The position numbers and the translations under genes were made by a program. Positions 7,551 through 15,469 of a DNA stretch of 64,000 bases are shown here, in pieces (positions within the stretch are counted from its first letter, which is position 1; every line of letters starts with the position of its first letter). The DNA is from Flavobacterium sp. KJJ. GTDB taxonomy: Bacteria; Bacteroidota; Bacteroidia; Flavobacteriales; Flavobacteriaceae. The stretch spans positions 868,001 to 932,000 of the forward strand of contig NZ_JARP01000002.1 of NCBI RefSeq assembly GCF_000708595.2, read 5' to 3'. The notes beneath the pieces are model-generated. The model made no database searches. It saw only the letters and a program-made list of their open reading frames with translations, and was not told the origin of the DNA.

Positions 7551-7586
7551 AAAAAGCCTGAAAGTTTTAAATTTTCAGGCTTTTTT
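7551..7586. terminator. Bidirectional rho-independent terminator
   Basis: AGCCTGAAA (7555-7563) pairs with TTTCAGGCT (7573-7581), flanked by A and T runs. It serves both the receptor gene and the convergent lipoprotein gene. Confidence 0.9.
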
Positions 7587-7589
7587 ATT

Positions 7590-8003
7590 TTAATTATAAA
7601 CGTGAATCACGGTTCCGATCACTTCGACACGATATTGTTTCAACGGATATTCTTTTCCTCCAAGGCCGGTAAATAAACTGTAAGAACTTTTATCGCAAGA
7701 ACAAACTGCATTTATTCCATCAATTGTCATTGCAGTACAGGCTGTTATTGGTTGATTAGGACAAGCAGCATCAAATGCATTATAACCGCTTCCGGCATTA
7801 AATATAATAATTCCTTTTGCTCCAAAATTAGGAACAATAACGCCATTACTCACAAACTTAAGATTTGAATAAGCAGGCAAATTCATATCTACAGATAAAT
7901 TGACAGAGTAATTGGGTATGTTAGGATTTTTATTGCTGATGCCATTATCACTGCAAGAGAAAAGAATAGAAACAAATACGATTAAGAGCCAGATTTTTTT
8001 CAT
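7590..8003 (-). CDS. Lipoprotein with a Rieske-like fold lacking the histidine ligands
   Basis: 137 residues with a lipoprotein signal ending LFSC (lipidated Cys about residue 17). The mature C-terminal half resembles a Rieske domain: ACPNQP stands where box I (C-x-H) would be, and VCSCDKSSYSLFTG where box II (CxCHGSxF) would be, followed by a GG turn and a short strand-rich tail. Both histidine positions are replaced (Asn and Asp), so a normal 2Fe-2S Rieske cluster cannot form, although four cysteines remain. The protein probably sits in the outer or inner membrane facing the periplasm. It is convergent with the TonB receptor and divergent from greA. Function unknown; the Rieske relationship is a pattern judgement. 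Confidence 0.75.
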   Translation of the reverse strand: MKKIWLLIVFVSILFSCSDNGISNKNPNIPNYSVNLSVDMNLPAYSNLKFVSNGVIVPNFGAKGIIIFNAGSGYNAFDAACPNQPITACTAMTIDGINAVCSCDKSSYSLFTGLGGKEYPLKQYRVEVIGTVIHVYN

Positions 8004-8095
8004 TATTTTAATATGAATTAGTGAAACAAAAATAAATTATTTAGATTTGATTTTTATATGATTAACATATAATTATGTACTATTAAAAATAATAG

Positions 8096-8103
8096 TATAT
8101 TTG
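8096..8103 (+). promoter_or_regulatory. -7 promoter box TATATTTG of greA
   Basis: A perfect TAnnTTTG, 55 bp before the greA ATG. The predicted transcript start (about 8107-8110) coincides with the base of the leader hairpin. Confidence 0.78.
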
Positions 8104-8108
8104 TATTA

Positions 8109-8135
8109 CAAAATCCCGTCCCGATGGGATTTTTT
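8109..8135 (+). terminator. Terminator-like hairpin in the greA leader
   Basis: CAAAATCCC (8109-8117) can pair with GGGATTTT (8126-8133) and is followed by further T. The hairpin lies between the greA promoter and its ATG on the same strand, so it cannot end an upstream plus-strand gene. It has the form of an intrinsic terminator or attenuator. Confidence 0.65.
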
Positions 8136-8158
8136 GTATTTATATAAACGATGAAGTT

Positions 8159-8635
8159 ATGAGTAAAGTATCTTATTATACAGCAGAAGGATTAAAAAAG
8201 TTGAAAGATGAGTTGGAGCATTTAAAAAGTGTAATGCGTCCGAAGGCATCTCAAGATATAGCAGAGGCAAGAGACAAAGGTGATTTATCTGAAAACGCCG
8301 AATATGATGCAGCCAAAGAAGCGCAGGGTTTATTAGAAATGAGAATTGCCAAGTTAGAAGAAGTATATTCTAACGCAAGATTAATTGACGAATCACAATT
8401 AGATGTTTCGAAAGCATTGGTGCTTTCTAATGTAAAAATTAAGAACCAAAGCAACGGAATGGAAATGAAATATACGCTTGTTGCTGAAAGCGAAGCTGAT
8501 TTAAAAACGGGAAAGATTTCAGTAACGTCTCCTATTGGAAAAGGCTTACTGGGAAAATCTGTTGGAGAAGTAGCAGAAATTACAGTTCCAAACGGAGTGT
8601 TGAAATTCGAAATACTTGAAATTTCAAGAGACTAG
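8159..8635 (+). CDS. greA: Transcription elongation factor GreA
   Basis: 158 residues, full length. GreA inserts its N-terminal coiled coil into the secondary channel of backtracked RNA polymerase and stimulates transcript cleavage. The catalytic tip GDLSENAEYDAAKE is present with Asp42 and Glu45, the two acidic residues that coordinate the second metal. The C-terminal FKBP-like domain carries SPIGKGLLGKSVGE. The ATG at 8159 follows a leader of roughly 50 nt containing a terminator-like hairpin (8109-8135), which suggests control by premature termination. The HIT gene follows after 82 bp and may share the transcript. Confidence 0.97.
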   Translation: MSKVSYYTAEGLKKLKDELEHLKSVMRPKASQDIAEARDKGDLSENAEYDAAKEAQGLLEMRIAKLEEVYSNARLIDESQLDVSKALVLSNVKIKNQSNGMEMKYTLVAESEADLKTGKISVTSPIGKGLLGKSVGEVAEITVPNGVLKFEILEISRD

Positions 8636-8717
8636 ATTGAATTTGGTTATTTGTTTAATCGATTAAGGTTCAATAAATCTTGAAATCTAATATTTAAGAA
8701 GTCTAAATATCTAAGAA

Positions 8718-9104
8718 ATGAGCATATTTACCAAAATAGTAAACGGAGAAATTCCTGCATATAAAATCGCCGAGGATGAAAATTATTTGGCTTTTTTAGA
8801 TGTAAATCCAAACGCTAAAGGACACACGCTTTGTATCCCGAAGCAAGAAATCGACAAGATTTTTGATATGGACGACGAGTTGTATTTAGGGTTGATGAAG
8901 TTTTCTAAGAAAATTGCAATTGCTTTAGAGAAAACAGTTCCGTGCAAAAGAGTCGGAATGGCAGTTGTTGGATTAGAAGTTCCTCACGCACATGTGCATT
9001 TGATTCCATTAAACCATATGGATGAAATGCGTTTTCATAATAAAGTATCGCTTTCTAAAGAAGAATTTGAGGCTTTAGCAAAGAGTATTCAATCGAATTT
9101 GTAG
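8718..9104 (+). CDS. HIT family nucleotide-binding protein
   Basis: 128 residues. The histidine triad PHAHVHLIP is present with His90, His92 and His94, and the N-terminal half shows the usual FTKIVNGEIPAYKIAEDENYLAFLDVNP opening in two parts. HIT (Hint-branch) proteins hydrolyse nucleoside phosphoramidates and related adenylates; the physiological substrate in bacteria is generally unknown. It follows greA on the same strand and ends just before a terminator that it shares with the convergent histidine kinase gene. Nothing unusual in the sequence. Confidence 0.95.
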   Translation: MSIFTKIVNGEIPAYKIAEDENYLAFLDVNPNAKGHTLCIPKQEIDKIFDMDDELYLGLMKFSKKIAIALEKTVPCKRVGMAVVGLEVPHAHVHLIPLNHMDEMRFHNKVSLSKEEFEALAKSIQSNL

Positions 9105-9142
9105 AAGAATATTTGACTCTAGTCTTACATTTGAAATAAATA

Positions 9143-9178
9143 AAAAAGTGCAGTAAATTATTTTACTGCACTTTTTTA
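9143..9178. terminator. Bidirectional terminator
   Basis: AAGTGCAGTAAA pairs with TTTACTGCACTT, with A and T runs on both sides. The last codons and stop (9163-9165) of the convergent histidine kinase lie inside the hairpin. Confidence 0.9.
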
Positions 9179-10317
9179 TTTAGTGAAATCTGAAACGTAG
9201 TTCCTTTTCCAATTTCAGAATGTAAAACTTTAATTTTTCCGCTGTGGTATTCTTCGACTATTCTTTTTGTTAGAGAAAGTCCCAATCCCCAGCCTCGTTT
9301 TTTGGTAGTAAATCCGGGTTCAAAAATGGTTTTAAATTGTTTTTTTGGAATTCCAGTTCCAGAATCTTTCACATTTACTTTTACATGATGTGCATCTTGT
9401 TCAATTTGAAGGTCTAGAGTTCCCTTTCCTTTCATTGCATCAATAGCATTTTTTACTAAATTTTCGATTGTCCAGCTATGCAGCGTTGGGTTTATCATGG
9501 CGAAAACAGGTTCTTTTGGTGCATGATAAGAAAAAGCAACTTGTTTAGAAAAACGCGATTGCAAATATTCATAAGTGCTTAAAGTTTCAGAAACAACATC
9601 ATGAGGTTCTAAAACCGGAACAGAACCAATTTTTGAAAAACGATCTGTTATAGTCTGTAATCGTTCAATATCTTTTTCAATTTCAGTCGTAATAGAAGCA
9701 TCAATTTCTTCTGTTTTTAATATCTCTACCCAGCCAATTAATGATGAAAGCGGTGTACCAATCTGATGGGCGGTTTCTTTCGCCATTCCGGCCCAAAGTT
9801 TGTTCTGCGTAGCCATTTTGGTGCTTTTGTAGAAATTATAAATTAAGGCACTAAACAATACAATAATCAATAATAAAGCTACAGGATAATATTTAAGTTT
9901 GTTGAGCAATTCAGAATTTCCATAATATAATTTCTGAAATTTTCCGGGAGAATATTCGATAACAATCGGCTCATTTTCACCTTTTAAATTATTTAAAAAA
10001 GAAAGCGATTTTTTTTCATCTTCCAGAATTTTTTCCGGCACATTAACAGAACTTATGATCTTGTCGCCGTACATGGTTAACATTACCGGAACTGAATGGT
10101 TGTTGTTTAAAATCTCAAGAGGTAAATCCAAGTCGGTATTTTCATTTGCACTGACTAATGTTTTTTGTGCGTGAGCCACAAGATTCATTTTTATACGTTC
10201 TTCATTTTTGAAAATTTGAAAAAAAGTATAAGTATTCCACAGAATCAAGGATATGATTAAAAATGAAATAAAAATAATAATCCAACGGGTTGTATTTCTA
10301 CTTTCAGAAAAACGCAT
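9163..10317 (-). CDS. Orphan sensor histidine kinase
   Basis: 384 residues. Two transmembrane helices (about 11-33 and 145-162) enclose a roughly 110-residue periplasmic sensor region. The HisKA domain carries the phospho-acceptor His184 in AKETAHQIGTPLSSLIGW, and the HATPase domain shows an N box (IENLVKNAIDAM), a DSGTGIP G1 box and a GWGLGLSL G2 box. The H box differs slightly from the usual SHELRTPL, as is common for cytophaga-flavobacteria kinases. No response regulator gene is adjacent, so its partner lies elsewhere. A near-consensus TATATTTA (10336-10343) may serve as promoter. The signal cannot be inferred. Confidence 0.94.
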   Translation of the reverse strand: MRFSESRNTTRWIIIFISFLIISLILWNTYTFFQIFKNEERIKMNLVAHAQKTLVSANENTDLDLPLEILNNNHSVPVMLTMYGDKIISSVNVPEKILEDEKKSLSFLNNLKGENEPIVIEYSPGKFQKLYYGNSELLNKLKYYPVALLLIIVLFSALIYNFYKSTKMATQNKLWAGMAKETAHQIGTPLSSLIGWVEILKTEEIDASITTEIEKDIERLQTITDRFSKIGSVPVLEPHDVVSETLSTYEYLQSRFSKQVAFSYHAPKEPVFAMINPTLHSWTIENLVKNAIDAMKGKGTLDLQIEQDAHHVKVNVKDSGTGIPKKQFKTIFEPGFTTKKRGWGLGLSLTKRIVEEYHSGKIKVLHSEIGKGTTFQISLNKKVQ

Positions 10318-10431
10318 AAATTAATTTTTGAGGTATAAATATAACGAAATAAACACATTTTATATTTTGTTCTTCGTTAAAGATTTTTGTTTTTATGTCC
10401 TAAAGTATTTCTTTTGATTAAACGATTTCTC

Positions 10432-10439
10432 TACTTTTG
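10432..10439 (+). promoter_or_regulatory. -7 promoter box TACTTTTG of the flavin reductase gene
   Basis: A perfect TAnnTTTG, 36 bp before the ATG at 10476. Confidence 0.75.
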
Positions 10440-10475
10440 TAATTACCGAAATGAGATTCGGTTAAAATTAAAAAT

Positions 10476-11351
10476 ATGATTAGCATCAATCCAAAAGAAA
10501 TCCCCACGGCAAAATTACACGGTTATTTACAAAGTGCTGTAGGGCCTAGGCCTATTGCATTTGCAAGCACAATCAGTGCAAAAGGAATTCCGAATTTGTC
10601 GCCTTTCAGTTTTTTTAATGTGTTCAGTGCCAATCCTCCAATTTTGGTTTTTTCACCGGCAAGACGCGTGCGCGACAATACGATTAAACACACTTTAATT
10701 AATGTTGAAGCAACTCGCGAAGTGGTAATAAATGTGGTTAATTATGATTTGGTACAGCAAACCTCATTAGCCAGTACAGAATACGGCGAAGGAGTAAACG
10801 AATTTATCAAAGCCGGATTAACACAAATTCCGTCAGATCTTGTAAAACCATATCGCGTTAAAGAATCTCCGGTGCAGTTTGAGTGCAAAGTCACGCAGAT
10901 TATTCCGTTAGGTACAGAAGGCGGAGCTGGAAATTTGATTTTGTGTGAAGTGGTAAAAATGCATATTCACGAATCAGTTTTAGATGAAAATGGAGCAATC
11001 GATCAGCATAAAATAGATTTGGTTTCGAGATTGGGAAAAGATTGGTATTCAAGATCGAATCAAGGACTTTTTGAAGTGCCAAAACCGATTACAACTTTAG
11101 GCGTTGGAGTAGACGCGATTCCAAATTTTATTAAGGAAAGTACCGTTTTTAATGGAAATGATCTCGGAAAGTTAGGAAATATTGAAGCCTTGCCTACAAC
11201 GGAAGAAGTTAGTATATTTGTGAAAGAAAATTTTTCTGTGAAAGGAGTTTTAAGTTCAGATGATCAGGAAAAAATTCATTTAGAAGCCAAAAAATACCTG
11301 AATAATGATGATATTTCATCAGCATGGAAAGTGCTTTTAGCCAAAAAATAA
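10476..11351 (+). CDS. Flavin reductase family protein (FMN-binding split barrel)
   Basis: 291 residues. The N-terminal 200 residues form a flavin-reductase-like split barrel, seen in SAVGPRPIAFASTISAKG, NLSPFSFFNVFSANPPILVF and a later EVVINVV segment, which together build the FMN pocket. Such proteins use NAD(P)H to reduce flavin or act as reductase components. The C-terminal 80 residues are a small helical extension rich in charged residues. It has its own promoter, and the DUF3127 gene follows after 30 bp. The precise reaction is not deducible. Confidence 0.9.
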   Translation: MISINPKEIPTAKLHGYLQSAVGPRPIAFASTISAKGIPNLSPFSFFNVFSANPPILVFSPARRVRDNTIKHTLINVEATREVVINVVNYDLVQQTSLASTEYGEGVNEFIKAGLTQIPSDLVKPYRVKESPVQFECKVTQIIPLGTEGGAGNLILCEVVKMHIHESVLDENGAIDQHKIDLVSRLGKDWYSRSNQGLFEVPKPITTLGVGVDAIPNFIKESTVFNGNDLGKLGNIEALPTTEEVSIFVKENFSVKGVLSSDDQEKIHLEAKKYLNNDDISSAWKVLLAKK

Positions 11352-11381
11352 GAATAGAAACAATAATTAATATAGACGAAG

Positions 11382-11753
11382 ATGGAAGTTACAGGAAAAG
11401 TAAAAGTGGTTAACCCAGAGCAACAAGTTAGTGCTGCATTCAAAAAAAGAGAATTGGTTGTTACTACAGACGAGCAATATCCTCAACATATTTTGATTGA
11501 ATTTACTCAAGATAAATGTGATTTATTGAGCAGCTACAAACAAGGTGAAGCGGTAAAAGTTTCTATCAATTTAAGAGGAAGAGAATGGGTTAATCCACAA
11601 GGAGAAACTAGATATTTCAATAGTATTCAAGGTTGGAGAATCGAAAGATTAGCACCAGAAGGTCCTAGTCAAACGCCTCCAATGCCTGCGGCAGAAGCTT
11701 TTGCTCCAGCAACAAACGTAAATGAAGACGAACCAGACGATTTGCCTTTCTAA
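11382..11753 (+). CDS. DUF3127 protein with SSB-like acidic C-terminal tip
   Basis: 123 residues. The first 90 form a compact beta-rich domain (MEVTGKVKVVNPEQQVSAAF onwards) belonging to DUF3127, likely an OB-like fold. A Pro/Ala-rich linker follows (about residues 92-112), and the protein ends in NEDEPDDLPF. That layout (beta barrel, disordered linker, acidic tip ending D-D-hydrophobic-P-F) is the one found in single-stranded DNA-binding protein, where the tip recruits replication and repair partners. The domain itself is not a recognisable SSB. It may therefore bind the same partners as SSB. The function is not established. Confidence 0.88.
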   Translation: MEVTGKVKVVNPEQQVSAAFKKRELVVTTDEQYPQHILIEFTQDKCDLLSSYKQGEAVKVSINLRGREWVNPQGETRYFNSIQGWRIERLAPEGPSQTPPMPAAEAFAPATNVNEDEPDDLPF

Positions 11754-11773
11754 AAGTTTAAATCTCAAAAAAT

Positions 11774-11990
11774 AAATTCCAAATTCCAATTCATAAAATA
11801 TGCAATTGGAGTTTGGAATTTTGTTTTACTCGTAGTTTATGTCATTTCGACCGAAGGGAGAAATCGCACACGGACCTTATTAAAGAATATCGACAATCAT
11901 TGTAGAGCAACTAGTGCGATTTCTCCCTTCGGTCGAAATGACAAGATTGCGGATAATAGGTCTCCATAAAGCGTTTGGAATTTGGAATTT
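11774..11990. repeat. Nested intergenic inverted-repeat element
   Basis: An inner perfect 29-bp inverted repeat has arms at 11841-11869 (starting GTCATTTCGACCGAAGGG) and 11914-11942 with a 44-bp loop. An outer perfect 16-bp inverted repeat has arms AAATTCCAAATTCCAA (11774-11789) and TTGGAATTTGGAATTT (11975-11990). No coding potential is present. The inner arm resembles a palindrome I associate with dispersed intergenic repeats of flavobacteria. Confidence 0.85.
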
Positions 11991-12016
11991 TAAAAAATAC
12001 ATTATTTTAAAAAAGC

Positions 12017-12652
12017 ATGCATTACATATTCGAAGATTTATTTTTTCCTCCCGTTTCAGAAGCCGATGAAGAAGGTATTCTGGCCATTGGCGGTGACTTA
12101 AATCCAGAACGTTTAAAGCTGGCTTATAAAAGCGGTATTTTTCCTTGGTTTAATGAAGGAGAACCGATTCTTTGGTGGTCGCCTGATCCTAGAATGGTTT
12201 TGTTTCTGGATGAACTGATTGTGTCTAAAAGCATGCGTAATATTTTGAACCGAAACCAATTTAAGGTTACTTTTAATAAAAATTTTAAAGACGTAATTTC
12301 GAATTGTCAAAAAATAAAACGCGAAGGTCAAGACGGAACCTGGATTTCTAATGCAATGATTGATGCTTATTGTAAATTAAATGAGGAAGGGATCGCAAAA
12401 TCTGTTGAGGTTTGGCAGGATGATATTTTAGTTGGCGGTTTGTATGGAATTGACTTAGGCGATGTTTTTTGTGGAGAAAGTATGTTTTCTAAAGTTTCAA
12501 ATGCTTCAAAAACAGCTTTTATAGCTTTAGTAAATTATTTAAGAGAAGGAAATTATAAGCTTTTAGATTGCCAAGTTTATAATCCACATTTAGAGAGTTT
12601 AGGCTGTCGCGAAATTGATCGTGAAGAATTTATGTCTATTTTAAAAAGTTAG
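12017..12652 (+). CDS. aat: Leucyl/phenylalanyl-tRNA--protein transferase
   Basis: 211 residues, full length. It adds Leu or Phe from aminoacyl-tRNA to the N terminus of proteins with basic N-terminal residues, marking them for ClpS-ClpAP degradation by the N-end rule. The signature FPPVSEADEEGILAIGGDL and PWFNEGEPILWWSPDPRMVL is present near the N terminus, as are GGLYGIDLGDVFCGESMFS and LDCQVYNPHLESLG toward the C terminus. The MOSC gene follows after 5 bp, probably in the same transcript. Confidence 0.96.
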   Translation: MHYIFEDLFFPPVSEADEEGILAIGGDLNPERLKLAYKSGIFPWFNEGEPILWWSPDPRMVLFLDELIVSKSMRNILNRNQFKVTFNKNFKDVISNCQKIKREGQDGTWISNAMIDAYCKLNEEGIAKSVEVWQDDILVGGLYGIDLGDVFCGESMFSKVSNASKTAFIALVNYLREGNYKLLDCQVYNPHLESLGCREIDREEFMSILKS

Positions 12653-12657
12653 TAAAA

Positions 12658-13452
12658 ATGAGTACAGTTCATGTTGTAAAAGAAATTTACATTTATCCAA
12701 TAAAAAGTCTGGCAGGTATTAGTTGTCAAACGGCACTTGCAGAAGAAATGGGCTTCGAAAACGATAGACGCTGGATGTTGCTTGATGCTGAAAATAAAAT
12801 GATTACGCAGAGAGAGCATCGAATTATGAGTCAGTTTTATCCGCAGATTTCAGATGGGAAAATCAGCTTAATTTTTAAAGATCACGAACATGAATTTTTT
12901 ATTGATGAACATTTAGATTATAAAATTGAAACAGATGTCTGGGACGATATAAGTGAAGTTTTTGAGGTAAATAAAACAACGTCAAAATGGTTCAGCCAAC
13001 ACTTAGGTTTTGAATGTAAATTGGTCAAAATCATCAAAATTGGAGATCGCAAACATGAAAGTTCTACATTGAAAGAAACCTTCAACGTAAGTTTAGCTGA
13101 TGGTTATCCGTATTTAGTTGTTGGAACGGAAAGTATGGATTTTTTAAATGAAAAATTAGCGGACAAAGTAACTGTTTTAAGATTTCGCCCAAATATCGTA
13201 GTGAGCACTCAAAATGCACACGAAGAAGATGATTATGATACGTTTAAAATTGGAGAAGTTCAATTTAAAAATATAAAACCCTGCGGAAGGTGTATTATGG
13301 TGAATAATGATCCTCAAAATGGAAAACTGAAAAAAGAACCGCTAAAAACGTTAAGCAAATATAGAGTCGTTGATAATTCTGTTTTATTCGGAACTAATGT
13401 TGTGAGTTTAAATTCCGGAATTATTAGTGTTGGCGATGCCGTTATTTTTTAG
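12658..13452 (+). CDS. MOSC domain protein with N-terminal beta barrel
   Basis: 264 residues. Residues about 5-110 form the MOSC N-terminal barrel (EIYIYPIKSLAGISCQTA, then FENDRRWMLLD) and residues about 125-264 the MOSC domain. A conserved cysteine pair lies in KPCGRCIMVNNDP. MOSC proteins are sulphur-carrier or molybdenum-cofactor-related enzymes such as the amidoxime reductase component and the C-terminal part of molybdenum cofactor sulphurase; the substrate here is unknown. The 3' end overlaps the convergent thiF gene by 4 bp and there is no terminator between them, so the two transcripts probably read into each other. Confidence 0.9.
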   Translation: MSTVHVVKEIYIYPIKSLAGISCQTALAEEMGFENDRRWMLLDAENKMITQREHRIMSQFYPQISDGKISLIFKDHEHEFFIDEHLDYKIETDVWDDISEVFEVNKTTSKWFSQHLGFECKLVKIIKIGDRKHESSTLKETFNVSLADGYPYLVVGTESMDFLNEKLADKVTVLRFRPNIVVSTQNAHEEDDYDTFKIGEVQFKNIKPCGRCIMVNNDPQNGKLKKEPLKTLSKYRVVDNSVLFGTNVVSLNSGIISVGDAVIF

Positions 13453-14159
13453 AAATTTAGTTTTGTAAAACTCCAGTTCAAAGTATTAAAAAGCACTAAT
13501 TCATTTTTTAAAGTTGGTAATTCTAAAATTAACTTTAGAGTTTCATGCGCCATCATAGTTCCGATAATTCCTGGCAGTGTCCCTAATACGCCATTCAAAT
13601 TACAATTCGGAACATCTTTTGGATCTGGCATTTCGGGAAATAAATCACGAAGATTTTTGCTTCCTCTATGGTTGAAAACTGCAACCTGACCTTCGAATTT
13701 TAAAATACTTCCGTAAACCAAAGGCTTGTTAAGTTGAACACAAGTATCGTTAACCAAATAACGTGTTGCGAAATTGTCAGAACCATCAACGATAATATCA
13801 TACTGTTTGATAATTTGACTTGCATTTTCGATTGTCAACTTTTTGTTAATCGATTTAACTTCTATTAATGGATTTAACTTCGAAACAACTTCTTGAGCAA
13901 CGATTGCTTTTTCTCTACCAATTTCATTTTCAATATATAAAATCTGTCGGTGTAAATTGTGAATTTCGATAGTGTCAAAATCGATAATTCCAATAAAACC
14001 AACTCCGGCAGTAGCAATATATTGTAAAATTGGACAACCCAATCCGCCAGCGCCAATCACCAGAACACGTGCTTTTTTTAGTTTTTCCTGACCTTCGTCT
14101 CCAATTTCAGGAAGTATAGTTTGTCTGTTGTAACGTAGAAATTCTTGTATAATGCTCAT
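13449..14159 (-). CDS. thiF: ThiF/MoeB-family sulphur-carrier adenylyltransferase
   Basis: 236 residues. An E1-like Rossmann fold with nucleotide-binding GAGGLGCPIL (about residues 37-46), catalytic RQ in NLHRQILY, and IVDGSDNFATRYLVNDTC. It activates the C-terminal Gly-Gly of ThiS as an acyl-adenylate for sulphur transfer in thiazole synthesis. It lacks the CxxC zinc pairs of MoeB; a single Cys remains in PNCNLNGVLG. It is the last gene of the thiamine operon, which favours ThiF over MoeB. Its 3' end overlaps the convergent MOSC gene by 4 bp. Confidence 0.92.
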   Translation of the reverse strand: MSIIQEFLRYNRQTILPEIGDEGQEKLKKARVLVIGAGGLGCPILQYIATAGVGFIGIIDFDTIEIHNLHRQILYIENEIGREKAIVAQEVVSKLNPLIEVKSINKKLTIENASQIIKQYDIIVDGSDNFATRYLVNDTCVQLNKPLVYGSILKFEGQVAVFNHRGSKNLRDLFPEMPDPKDVPNCNLNGVLGTLPGIIGTMMAHETLKLILELPTLKNELVLFNTLNWSFTKLNF

Positions 14160-14165
14160 TTTTTT

Positions 14166-14256
14166 AATTGTGAATTGTGAATTGTGAATTGTGAATTGTG
14201 AATTGTGAATTGTAAAATGTTAAGTTCACAAACCTGAAACTTGAAACCTGAAACCT
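14166..14256. repeat. Tandem AATTGTG heptamers and CCTGAAAC-type repeats between thiH and thiF
   Basis: Six perfect AATTGTG heptamers plus a seventh with one change (14166-14214), followed at 14231-14256 by an AACCTGAAACTTG-type repeat that recurs at 20032-20055 and 20535-20562 in the opposite orientation. The block lies just upstream of thiF. Confidence 0.9.
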
Positions 14257-14264
14257 AAAACGTT

Positions 14265-15377
14265 TCAACTATAAACTTTATCCCAATCCTTCCAAACGGG
14301 TTCGTAACCTTTCATTTTTATGATTTTTGAGATTTCTTCTGCAGAACGGTCATCACTGATTTCGAATTGTTCCAAAGACTGAGGATCAACTACATAACCA
14401 CCCGGATTTGTTTTAGAACCAGCACTCATACTCGTTACGCCAATCGGAATTATATTGTTTCTGAATTTTTCATTTTCTCGTGTTGAAATCGAGATTTCGA
14501 GATCTTCATTCCACAAACGATACGCGCAAATAAGCTGTGTCAAATCTTTATCATCCATAATAAAATTCGGTTCGATAATTCCTTCGGCAGGGCGGAGGCG
14601 CGGAAATGAAACAGAATATTTGGTCTGCCAGTATTTTTTCTGAAGATAATCTAGATGCAAGGCGTTGAAAAAGCTGTCCGTTCGCCAATCTTCTAAACCC
14701 AATAAAACACCTAGTCCAATTTTATGAATTCCCACAGTTCCTATTCGGTCTGGTGTTTCAAGTCTGAAATCGAAATTTGATTTTTTTCCTTTTGTATGGT
14801 ATTTTTTATAAACTTCCTGATGATACGTTTCTTGATAAACTAAAACGGAGTAAACTCCAGCTTCATGCAGACGTTCATAATCTTCTGTAGAAAGCGGCTG
14901 GACTTCAACAGAAATAATCGAAAAATCTTTTCGAATTAAGGCAATTGCATTTAGGAAATAGTTAATGTTTACGGTATAATTAGCTTCGCCTGTAACCAGT
15001 AAAACATGATCAAAACCAGTTTTTTTTAAAGCTTCGACTTCAAGTTTTATCTCAGCATCAGAAAGTGTTTTTCGTTTAATTTTGTTATCCAGACTAAATC
15101 CGCAATACGTACAAATGTTTTGGCATTCGTTGCTTAAATACAGCGGTGCATACATTTGAATGGTTTTTCCGAAACGCTTTTTGGTGATTTCATGGCATCT
15201 TTGTGCCATTTGTTCTAAGTAATTTTGAGCTTCAGGAGAAATCAAAGTCAAAAAATCATCGAGATTGTATTTGGTTTTTGCCAAAGTTCGCTCGACATCT
15301 TTTGATGTGGTTTTATATATTTTGGATTGAATTGTGTCCCAATTATATTGATCAAAAATAGATTTGAATGTGTTCAT
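14265..15377 (-). CDS. thiH: 2-iminoacetate synthase ThiH (radical SAM)
   Basis: 370 residues. ThiH cleaves tyrosine by a radical S-adenosylmethionine mechanism to dehydroglycine (2-iminoacetate) and p-cresol; the dehydroglycine feeds ThiG. The cluster-binding CX3CX2C motif is in NECQNICTYCGF (about residues 86-97), and the SAM-binding GE and QPLSTEDYE segments follow. Use of ThiH rather than a glycine oxidase (ThiO) marks the anaerobe-compatible branch of thiazole synthesis. It is separated from thiG by 92 bp containing a dispersed repeat (15381-15466). Confidence 0.96.
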   Translation of the reverse strand: MNTFKSIFDQYNWDTIQSKIYKTTSKDVERTLAKTKYNLDDFLTLISPEAQNYLEQMAQRCHEITKKRFGKTIQMYAPLYLSNECQNICTYCGFSLDNKIKRKTLSDAEIKLEVEALKKTGFDHVLLVTGEANYTVNINYFLNAIALIRKDFSIISVEVQPLSTEDYERLHEAGVYSVLVYQETYHQEVYKKYHTKGKKSNFDFRLETPDRIGTVGIHKIGLGVLLGLEDWRTDSFFNALHLDYLQKKYWQTKYSVSFPRLRPAEGIIEPNFIMDDKDLTQLICAYRLWNEDLEISISTRENEKFRNNIIPIGVTSMSAGSKTNPGGYVVDPQSLEQFEISDDRSAEEISKIIKMKGYEPVWKDWDKVYS

Positions 15378-15380
15378 AGT

Positions 15381-15466
15381 TTTAACCGCAAAGCACGCGG
15401 AGATTTACGCAAGGTTCGCAAAGCTTTGCGTTCTTAGCGCTTTTCTTTGCGAACTTTGCGGTTAAA
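15381..15466. repeat. Palindromic dispersed repeat between thiG and thiH
   Basis: Terminal inverted arms TTTAACCGCAAAG (15381-15393) and CTTTGCGGTTAAA (15454-15466) enclose further CGCAAAG/CTTTGCG units, including a central TTCGCAAAGC-TTTGCG palindrome. The 86-bp element fills almost the whole thiG-thiH gap and shows no coding frame. Confidence 0.85.
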
Positions 15467-15469
15467 TTT

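Noticed and set aside
14166..14214. AATTGTG heptamer array as a possible CRISPR
   Set aside because: Units are 7 bp with no spacers and no cas genes nearby; it is a simple tandem repeat.
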